The notes under the pieces are model-generated. The model did no database searches, was not told where the DNA came from, and saw only the letters and a program-made list of their open reading frames with translations. This document shows positions 24,414 through 31,213 of a stretch of DNA of 64,000 nt, in pieces. Source of the stretch: DATBLE01 sp036555585 (GTDB lineage: Bacteria > Actinomycetota > Thermoleophilia > Gaiellales > Gaiellaceae); NCBI GenBank assembly GCA_036555585.1, contig DATBLE010000017.1, positions 134,024 through 198,023 on the forward strand, given 5' to 3'. The position numbers and the translations under genes were made by a program. Position 1 is the stretch's first letter; the number at the start of each line of letters is the position of its first letter.

Positions 24414-27174
24414 GTGGAATTCCGGATCCTGGGACCGGTCGAGGCCCGCTCGGAAGGCGAGCCGTTCGACCTCGGGCGGCCGAAGCAGCGCGCGCTGCTG
24501 GCGGCGTTGCTGCTCCGGGCAGGCCAGGCGGTGCCGCGCCACGCCCTCGTCGACGCGCTCTGGGGCGAGGCGCCGCCGGCCTCTGCCGTCCAGTCGCTCC
24601 AGGTCTACGTCCACGGCCTGCGGAAGGCCCTCGGGGCGGAGCGGATCGAGACCCGCGGCACCAGCTACCGGGTCGTGCTCGAGCCCGGCGAGCTCGACCT
24701 CGAGCGGTTCGAGACGCTGGTCGCGAAGGCCGAGCGAGAGCTGGGTGCCGGCCGGGCCGACGCTGCCGCGGGTCGCCTGGGCGAGGCGCTCGCGCTCTGG
24801 CAGGGGCCGGCGCTCGCGGATCTCGCCGCCGAGCCGCTGGCGCAGGGCGGGCGGGAACGGCTGGAGGAGCGGCGGCTGCACGCCGTCGAGCTGCTCGGCG
24901 ACGCCGAGCTCGCGCTCGGTCGTCACGACGCCCTGCTGGGCCGGCTGGAGGGACTGGTCGCCGAGCATCCGTTCCGCGAGACCCTTCGGCGGCAGCAGGT
25001 GCTCGCGCTCTACCGCGCCGGTCGCCAGAAAGAGGCGCTGGACGCCTACCAGGCGGCGCGGGCGGCGCTCGACGAGCTCGGGATCGAGCCGTCGCCGGAG
25101 CTGCGCGAGCTCGAACGCGCCGTTCTCCGCCAGGACCCCGTGCTGGCCTCCCCGGAGCGCCCCGACGAGCTGGAGACGCGCCTGCCCAGGGCGCCGACAC
25201 CGCTCGTCGGCAGGCAGCTGGAGATCGCGGCCGTGGCCGCCGTGCTCCGCGAGGAGGCGAGGCTGGTCACCCTCACGGGGCCGGGCGGGACCGGCAAGAC
25301 GCGGCTCGCCCTCGCCGTCGCCGATGAGCTGTCCGCGGAGCTGCCCGCGCGCTTCGTCGACCTGTCGCCGGTACGCGATCCCGAGCTGCTGGGCGCGACC
25401 GTCGGCCAGGAGCTGGGCGTCCACGACGCGGACGGGTCCGTGGCGGCGGCGATCGCCGACCGGCTCGGCTCCCGGCGGCTGCTGCTGGTGCTCGACAACT
25501 TCGAGCAGCTGCTGGCCGGGGCCCCGCTGGTCGCCGAGCTGCTGGCGGCCGTGCCGGAACTGCTCGTGCTCGCCACCAGCCGCGCGCCGCTCCCGGCTGT
25601 CGGGGGAGCACGAGTACCCCGTGCCGACGCTGCCGCTGCACGAGGCGGTCCAGCTCTTCGCCGCCCGCGCCCACGCCGTCGACTCCGCGTTCGAGCTCGC
25701 CGGGGAGCGGGCCGAGAGCGTCGAGCAGATCTGCGCCCGCCTCGACGGGCTGCCGCTCGCGCTGGAGCTGGCGGCGGCTCGCAGCAAGCTCCTGCCGCCG
25801 GAGACGATGGCCGGCCGGCTGGAGCGGTCGCTCGAGCTGCTCACCGCCGGCGCCCGCGACCTCCCGCCCCGCCAGCGGACCCTGGAGGCGACGCTCGACT
25901 GGAGCCACGAGCTGCTCGATCCCCTGGTGCAGAAGCTGTTCGCCCGCCTCGCAGTCTTCCGCGGCGGCTGCACGCTGGAGGCGGTCGAGGCGGTCGCGGT
26001 CGAGCCCGACGCCCTCGGCCGCCTCGGCACGCTCGTCGACGAGAGCCTCCTCCGCCGCGTCGACGGCCCCTCCGGGCCGCGCTTTGTGCCGCTCGAGACG
26101 ATCCGCGAGTACGCGCTGGCGCGCCTGCGCGAGTCGCGAGCGGAAGCGGACGCTCGGAGCCGGCACGCGGCGTACTACCTGCGCCTGGCCGAGACCGCCG
26201 CCGGGGCGCTGACCGTCGGCACGGTCGACGACGAGACCCTGGCCGAGCTCGACGCGGAGCACGACAACCTGCGCGCCGCGCTCGCCTGGGCTGCCGAGTC
26301 CGGCGACCTCGAGCGCGAGATCCGTATGGCGGTCGCCCTTCGCCAGTACTGGCTGCTGCGCGGCGAGCTCGCAGAGGGGCGAAGGGTGTTCGAAGGGGCG
26401 ATCGAGCGGTCGGCGTCCGCCGAGCCGCGGCTGCGCGCGCAGGTCCTCGTGCACGCGGGGCTGTTCCCGTTCCGGCAGGGCGATGTCGAGGAGGCGAAGC
26501 GGCTCTGGACCGACGCGCACGACCTCTACGTGGAGCTCGGCGACGAGGGCGAAGCGGGTCGCGCGCTCGCGGAGCTGGCGGCGGTCGCGATCGTCGAGCG
26601 GGACCTCGAGCGGGCGGCAGAGCTGTACGAGGCGTCGATCGAGCACTTCGTCGCCCAGGGCCAGCCCGTTCGCCAGGCGATCGCGCTGAGCAACCTCGGC
26701 GCGATCGCGAGCATGCGCGGCGACCTCGACGCCTCGGCCTCCTACGTGGAGGAGGCGATTCCGCTCCAGCGCGAGCTCGGCGACCGCGACGGCCTCGCGA
26801 TCAGCCTCCACAACCTCGCGCGCACGGAGATCAAGCGCGGCCGGAGGGAAGAGGCCGCGGGGCTCCTGGCCGAGTCGATGGAGCTGGCGCTCGCGCTGGG
26901 GTACCTGGAGGTGATCGCCAACTGCCTCCAGGGGTGCGCCGAGCTCGCCGTCGGCGCGGGCGAAGCCGAGCGGGCCGCCCGGCTGTCGGGCGTGTCGCTG
27001 GCGATCTTCGACGAGATCGGTGTGCAGCTGGTGGCGGAGGTCGAGGACGACTACCGGGCCCTGCGCGCCGCACTGGTGACCGAGCTGGGCGAGGAACGGG
27101 TGGATCGGCTGGAAGCCGAGGGCCGGGCGGCGACTCGCGACGACGTCGTCTCGGAGGCGCTCGGGGCGCTCTGA
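24414..27174 (+). CDS. AfsR/SARP-type regulator with frameshift
   Basis: The N-terminal part is a SARP regulator: winged helix (VEFRILGPVEARSEGEPFDL, then QVYVHGLRKALG), a BTAD domain to residue 245, and an NB-ARC ATPase with Walker A GPGGTGKT near 289-296 and LLLVLDNFEQL. At residue about 393 the family sequence RAPLRLSGEHEYPVPTLPL is split: the frame used so far leaves it at an extra C in the CCC run 25592-25594, and the rest of the protein (LDGLPLALELAAARSKLLPP, TPR-like repeats, end at 27174) is in the next frame. Corrected length is about 919 residues. Uncorrected, the first frame stays open to 27197 but with a nonsense C-terminal half. This is either a real mutation or a sequencing error. 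GTG start follows GGAGAG. Confidence 0.8.
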
Positions 27175-27208
27175 GGGGCGGCTCCGGGCGGACCTGACCC
27201 GCTCGCGC

Positions 27209-27214
27209 TACCGT
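27209..27214 (+). promoter_or_regulatory. -10 box TACCGT
   Basis: TANNNT hexamer 7 nt before the GTG at 27222; supports that start and a leaderless transcript. Confidence 0.45.
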
Positions 27215-27221
27215 CCAGGAC

Positions 27222-28718
27222 GTGCGCACGTCCCGCCGACTCGCCGTGCTCGCCGCGGCCGTGCTCATCGCGGCCGGCGTGTCGGCCGCCGTCGCCTTCC
27301 ACGGCTCGTCGCCGTCCGCCGCGAGGGCGGAGGCCGCCGCGACCCCGGGCTGGAACGGCGTCGCTCCGATCTTCGCGGCCAAGTGCGCCGGCTGTCACCA
27401 GGTCGGCGGAATCGCCCCGTTCTCGATCACCTCGGCCCGGTCGGCGAAGGCGCACGCGCCGGAGATCCTGACCATGACGCAGCTCGGCGTCATGCCGCCG
27501 TGGCCGCCCGGAAGAGACTCGCCCGCGTTCCTCGGCGCGTCACGCCGGGTCCTCACCGCAAGGGAGAAGGACACGATCGCGCGCTGGGTGCGCGCCGGCG
27601 CGCCGATCGGTGCGGGCGGCTCGATTGCACCTTCGCCGGCCGAATCGTCCGCGCCGGGACGGACGATCTCGCTCGCCCCCGCCCGTCCGTACATGCCGCA
27701 CGCGGCCGTCGGCGGGTTCGACGACTACCACTGCTTCGTGCTCGAGCCGCACCTGAAGCAGGACGTGTTCGTGACCTCGGCGGCCATCCGGCCGGGCCGG
27801 TCGAGCCTCGTCCACCACGTGATCCTGTTCGAGGCCGCGGGCGCGAACGCGACCGAGGCTCGCCGCCTGAACGCCGCCTCGGGCGGCCGCGGCTGGACGT
27901 GCTTCGGCGGGCCGGGCCTGAGCGAGACCCACCCGAGCGCCGCTGCGGCGGCCAGCGACCGGCTCGGCGCGCCCCAGTGGATCGGGGCCTGGGTCCCCGG
28001 CCACACGACGAACGACACGCCTGCCGGCACGGGCGTCCTGCTGCACGCGGGCGCGGCGATCGTCCTGCAGGTCCACTACAACCTCATCCATCCGCCGGCA
28101 CCCGACCGCTCGCGGGCCGTCCTCCGCGTCGTGCCTGCGGCCGGCGCCGAGCTCACTCCCCTGGACACGATGCTGGTGGCGGCGCCGGTCGAGCTTCCCT
28201 GCCCCGACGGCAAGCGCTCCGGGATCTGCTCGCGCGGCCGCGCGATCGCCGACGAGGCGCGGAAGTACGGCTCCGAGGCCGCGCTGATCCCCACCGGCCT
28301 GCTCTACCTCTGCCGGAAGACCCTCGCCGACTACCCGCAGGGCGTCGGCGACGCGCACGCTGTCCGGACCTCCTGCGACCGCACCGTGGCGCGGCCCCTC
28401 CGCATCTACGGCGTCGCCGGTCACATGCACCTGAGGGGCGTCGACATCCGCGTCGACCTCAACCCCGGGACCCCTGCTGCCCGCGTGCTGCTGCACATCC
28501 CGCACTGGCACTTCCACTGGCAGGACGCGTACTACCTCGAGCACCCGGTCGCGGCCTCGCCCGGGGACACGATCCGCGTCACGTGCCGCTTCGACAACTC
28601 CGGGGGTGCGCAGCCGGTGGTCGGCGGCCGGCGGCTCGCGCCGCGCTACGTGCTCTGGGGGGAAGGGACGACGGACGAGATGTGCCTCGGCCTGCTGCAG
28701 GTGGCGGACGCGGGCTGA
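27222..28718 (+). CDS. Secreted cytochrome c / copper type II monooxygenase-like fusion
   Basis: A 498-residue exported protein. After a signal peptide (residues 1-26) comes a short c-type heme domain: KCAGCHQVGGIAPFS (CxxCH) with a possible axial Met in GVMPPWPP. The remainder resembles the copper-dependent PHM/dopamine beta-hydroxylase fold: SSLVHHVILFEAAG (first copper site, HH), a WIGAWVPGH segment, GHMHLRGVDIRVDL (HxH of the second copper site) and the late TTDEMCLGLL motif with the Met ligand. Such enzymes hydroxylate with O2 and an electron donor; here the attached heme domain may be the donor. The substrate is unknown. Confidence 0.82.
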   Translation: MRTSRRLAVLAAAVLIAAGVSAAVAFHGSSPSAARAEAAATPGWNGVAPIFAAKCAGCHQVGGIAPFSITSARSAKAHAPEILTMTQLGVMPPWPPGRDSPAFLGASRRVLTAREKDTIARWVRAGAPIGAGGSIAPSPAESSAPGRTISLAPARPYMPHAAVGGFDDYHCFVLEPHLKQDVFVTSAAIRPGRSSLVHHVILFEAAGANATEARRLNAASGGRGWTCFGGPGLSETHPSAAAAASDRLGAPQWIGAWVPGHTTNDTPAGTGVLLHAGAAIVLQVHYNLIHPPAPDRSRAVLRVVPAAGAELTPLDTMLVAAPVELPCPDGKRSGICSRGRAIADEARKYGSEAALIPTGLLYLCRKTLADYPQGVGDAHAVRTSCDRTVARPLRIYGVAGHMHLRGVDIRVDLNPGTPAARVLLHIPHWHFHWQDAYYLEHPVAASPGDTIRVTCRFDNSGGAQPVVGGRRLAPRYVLWGEGTTDEMCLGLLQVADAG

Positions 28719-28732
28719 CCGACCTGGTCCAC

Positions 28733-29203
28733 CTAGAGCGAGGAGGCGAGGACGATCGTAATCCGCCCCTGCCGCTCGCCTCTGGCGATCAGGTAGCTGG
28801 TCACGAAGTCGTCGTAGCCCGCCGCGCTGACGTGGATGTGGATGTGCGGGGGCGGGAGGCCGCCCGGTGGAACGGGCCCCTCGAACCTGAAGGCGCCGGT
28901 GCGGCCAGTGACCAGGCTGCCGCGCCCGCGCCGGTCGTACTGGCCGTTCGGGCTCTCCTGCCAGAATTCGACCACGGCGCCGGCGATCGGCTTGCAGTCG
29001 GGTGAGCGCAGGATCCGGCCGGTGAGAACGTGGCCGCTGCCGATGCGCGAGCGTCGCGGTGCCGGCGCGCCGCTCGTCTCGAAGGGTCCGCCTCCCTGTG
29101 AGAGCGTCGGGCGGCAGGCGCTCACCGCGGGCGCCGCGGAGCCTGCGCCGGCGAGGGCGGCCAGAGCGGTCAGGACGGCGGTCAGAAGAAGGCCCCTGCT
29201 CAC
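28733..29203 (-). CDS. Secreted intradiol ring-cleavage dioxygenase-like protein
   Basis: A 156-residue protein with a signal peptide (MSRGLLLTAVLTALAALAGA, GTG start) and a transthyretin-like beta domain of the intradiol dioxygenase C-domain family: GHVLTGRILRSPDCKPIAGAVVEFW, then NGQYDRRGRG, then PPHIHIHVSAAGYDD. The two Fe ligands HxH are present and Tyr in NGQY fits the first Tyr ligand, but the usual second Tyr (normally in a GxYP segment before the HxH) is missing; the sequence reads PVPPGGLPPPHIHIHV. It may be inactive as a dioxygenase or bind metal differently. Convergent with the upstream copper monooxygenase-like gene. Confidence 0.75.
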   Translation of the reverse strand: MSRGLLLTAVLTALAALAGAGSAAPAVSACRPTLSQGGGPFETSGAPAPRRSRIGSGHVLTGRILRSPDCKPIAGAVVEFWQESPNGQYDRRGRGSLVTGRTGAFRFEGPVPPGGLPPPHIHIHVSAAGYDDFVTSYLIARGERQGRITIVLASSL

Positions 29204-29217
29204 GTCGTCAGCTTGCC

Positions 29218-30474
29218 CTACGCAGGGGAGGGCTCCTCGGTTTGCCCTCGTCGCAGGATCGCGCGCGCACGGCCGCCGACCACGAGGAGTGCGGCCGGCC
29301 GCTCGACCGCGTTGTAGCCGGACGCCATCGCCAGGGTGTACGCGCCGGTCGCCGGAATCGCCAGCAGGTCGCCGCGTCGGGGCGCGGGGAGCTCGGCCCG
29401 CTCGATCAGCACGTCGCCGCTCTCGCAGTGCTTGCCGCAGACCGCGAAGACACCGCCGGGCGGCTCGTCGGCCCGGGTCGCCAGCAGCGCCGAGTACCGC
29501 GCGCCGTAGAGCGCCGGGCGCGGGTTGTCGGACATGCCGCCGTCGACCGCGACCCAGGTCGTCTCGCCCGTCCGCTTCACCACGCCGACGCGATACAGCG
29601 TCAGCCCTGCGCGACCGACCAGTGAGCGGCCCGGCTCGAACACGAGGTGCGGCCTCGGAAGGTCCACGGCCGCCCACGCTGCCTGCAGCCGCTCCGAGAC
29701 CGCCCGCGCGTACTCCTCGGGGCTCGGCGGGGCCGGCTCGTCGAGGACGTGGCGGATGCCGAGCCCCCCGCCCAGGTTGACGATCGCCGGCGTCCAGTCC
29801 AACCGTGCGCGGGCGTCCGCGCACAGGCCGGTGAGCCGCTCGACGGCCGAGCGGGCTGCGCCCGTGTCCACCAACTGCGAGCCGAGGTGGACGTGCAGCC
29901 CGAGCATCTCCAGCCCTGCCGCCCGCGCGCCGTCGATCACCTCCGGCGCCTCTTCCGGCGCGACCCCGAACTTCGAGCCGGCGTGGCCGGTGCGGATCTT
30001 CTCGTGCGTGTCCGCCTCGATCCCGGGCGTGATCCGCAGCAACACGCGCTTCACGCCCGCCGCCGCGCACCGCTCCACCTCGCCGGGCTCGTCCATCACC
30101 ACCAGCCAGGCGTCGACCTCGGCCGCGGCGGCGAGCTCCTCGTCCGACTTGTTGTTGCCGTGCACGACGAGCTTCGACGCCGGCACGCCCGCGGCCTGCG
30201 CGATCCGCAGCTCGCCGAGCGTCGACACGTCCGCTCCGACCCCCTCCTCGACCAGCGCCCGCACCAGCCCGGCGTTCGGAAGCGCCTTCGAGCCGTAGAC
30301 GATCGTCGCGTCGGGCGCGCCGCGCTGCCACGACCGCGCCGCCGCCCGCACGGTCTCCTCGCAGTAGACGACCAGCGGGGTCCCGTGCTCGTCGGCCAGC
30401 GCCGCCGTCGAGCAGCCGCCGACATGCAGGACGCCGCCGACGATCTCGGCCGTATCGGGAAAGAGCTCGAGCAT
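29218..30474 (-). CDS. lysA: Diaminopimelate decarboxylase-like PLP enzyme (fold type III)
   Basis: A 418-residue alanine-racemase-fold decarboxylase. The PLP Lys lies in IVYGSKALPNAGL, HVHLGSQ and NLGGGLGIRH follow, FEPGRSLVGRAGLT is the phosphate-binding region, and the substrate/dimer motif reads FAVCGKHCESGDVL (usually GPxCESGD) with a late ATGAYTLAMASGYNAVERPA. The order and length fit LysA, which makes L-lysine from meso-diaminopimelate. The departures YGSKALPN and CGKHCESGD leave open a related decarboxylase. It is divergent from a DUF222 pseudogene. Confidence 0.8.
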   Translation of the reverse strand: MLELFPDTAEIVGGVLHVGGCSTAALADEHGTPLVVYCEETVRAAARSWQRGAPDATIVYGSKALPNAGLVRALVEEGVGADVSTLGELRIAQAAGVPASKLVVHGNNKSDEELAAAAEVDAWLVVMDEPGEVERCAAAGVKRVLLRITPGIEADTHEKIRTGHAGSKFGVAPEEAPEVIDGARAAGLEMLGLHVHLGSQLVDTGAARSAVERLTGLCADARARLDWTPAIVNLGGGLGIRHVLDEPAPPSPEEYARAVSERLQAAWAAVDLPRPHLVFEPGRSLVGRAGLTLYRVGVVKRTGETTWVAVDGGMSDNPRPALYGARYSALLATRADEPPGGVFAVCGKHCESGDVLIERAELPAPRRGDLLAIPATGAYTLAMASGYNAVERPAALLVVGGRARAILRRGQTEEPSPA

Positions 30475-30578
30475 CGGTGTCGTGACGAAGTGTGTCCTAA
30501 GACGGCCGCATCTTCGGCGGGACGCTTCCGGCGGCCGTCCGACGCGGGCCGGTGCGGGAGTCCGTCCGAACCGGTGGG

Positions 30579-30584
30579 TACGCT
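30579..30584 (+). promoter_or_regulatory. -10 box TACGCT before DUF222 remnant
   Basis: TANNNT hexamer 7 nt before the ATG at 30592; the promoter outlived the gene it served. Confidence 0.4.
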
Positions 30585-30591
30585 GTTCTCA

Positions 30592-31103
30592 ATGGTGACA
30601 ACGACTGAAAGGGACAACCCGGCCGAGCTGAGCCTTGACGAGGTGGCGGCGGAGCTGGCGACGCTGGTCTCCCACCTGTACGCCGGAACCTGTCGCTGGC
30701 TGGAGCTGGTCGCCGAGATCGACCGCCGCGGCAACTGGGCGGAGGAGGGGCGCAACTCGTGCGCGGAGTGGCTGGCCTGGCGCTGCGCGCTGACGCCGCG
30801 GGCGGCTCGCGAGCACGTGCGGGTGGCTCGCTCCCGAGGACGGAGCGCTGCTGCTGCGCGCGCTGGAAGCTGTGCGCGATGCCGGATGGGAAGAGCGGCG
30901 CGGTTCCGCGGAACCGCGGCCGGCCCGGCAGGCGTCGCGGTCGGAGGCGCTCGTCGCGCTCGCCGAGGCCGCTCTCGTCCATGCCGGCGAAAGCCGTCCG
31001 GCCGGCCAGCGCTATCAGGTCGTCCTCCACGCCGAGGCCCGCACCTGCCGTCGACGCCCTGCTCGCCGTCACGCGCGACGATCGTGCGCCGGAACGGTGC
31101 TAG
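30592..31103 (+). pseudogene. DUF222/HNH endonuclease remnant
   Basis: The first ~77 codons from ATG 30592 match the start of actinobacterial DUF222 (13E12-type) HNH proteins: CRWLELVAEIDRRGNWAEEG, CAEWLAWRCALTPRAAREHV. After HVRVARS, near 30832, the sequence jumps to a downstream DUF222 segment in another frame (EDGALLLRALEAVRDAGWEE, then GQRYQVVLHAEA), with about 60 or more residues missing. A last in-frame fragment (AVDALLAVTRDDRAPERC) ends at the TAG 31101-31103. The HNH motif is gone. This looks like a decayed gene with at least two internal deletions just upstream of leuS. Confidence 0.75.
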
Positions 31104-31106
31104 ATT
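31101..31106 (+). promoter_or_regulatory. -10 box TAGATT of leuS leader
   Basis: TANNNT hexamer 6 nt before the GTG of the leader ORF, so transcription should begin at or next to that GTG. No convincing -35 was found. Confidence 0.6.
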
Positions 31107-31112
31107 GGCCCT

Positions 31113-31133
31113 GTGAGCGGGCTGCTCGCATAG
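31113..31133 (+). CDS. Leader peptide MSGLLA with tandem Leu codons
   Basis: GTG-initiated six-codon ORF: Met-Ser-Gly-Leu-Leu-Ala-stop, with CTG CTC at 31122-31127. Its start coincides with the predicted transcription start (leaderless). The Leu codons overlap the sequence GCTCGC (31124-31129), which can pair with GCGAGC (31161-31166) further down the leader. This is the arrangement expected for ribosome-mediated attenuation in response to charged tRNA-Leu, upstream of leucyl-tRNA synthetase. Confidence 0.7.
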   Translation: MSGLLA

Positions 31134-31173
31134 ACCAGGAAGCCGGTGCGGCGCGGCCGCGCGAGCTTCCCAC

Positions 31174-31197
31174 GGCCTCTCGCACGAGAGGCCTTTT
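31174..31197 (+). terminator. Intrinsic terminator in leuS leader
   Basis: GGCCTCTCG and CGAGAGGCC arms (31174-31182, 31185-31193) followed directly by TTTT. It lies only 16 bp before the leuS start, so it must be conditional. Confidence 0.8.
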
Positions 31198-31213
31198 CAT
31201 TTCAGGAGTCGGT

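Larger units (their letters stand above)
31113..31200 (+). promoter_or_regulatory. Leucine attenuator of leuS
   Basis: Elements in order: leader peptide; segment 1 GCTCGC (31124-31129); segment 2 GCGAGC (31161-31166); segment 3 CTCGC (31179-31183), inside the left arm of the terminator; segment 4, its right arm. Segment 2 can pair with 1 or with 3, and a ribosome stalled at the Leu codons would cover 1, free 2 to hold 3 and prevent termination. GGCCG (31155-31159) can also pair with CGGCC (31173-31177). Another possible hairpin, GGAAGC/GCTTCC (31138-31143 with 31165-31170), is compatible with the terminator. Confidence 0.65.

Noticed and set aside
31113..31213. T-box riboswitch upstream of leuS
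   Set aside because: No TGG-N bulge matching tRNA NCCA ends, no specifier stem I of normal size; the leader is too short, while a Leu-Leu leader peptide explains it better.
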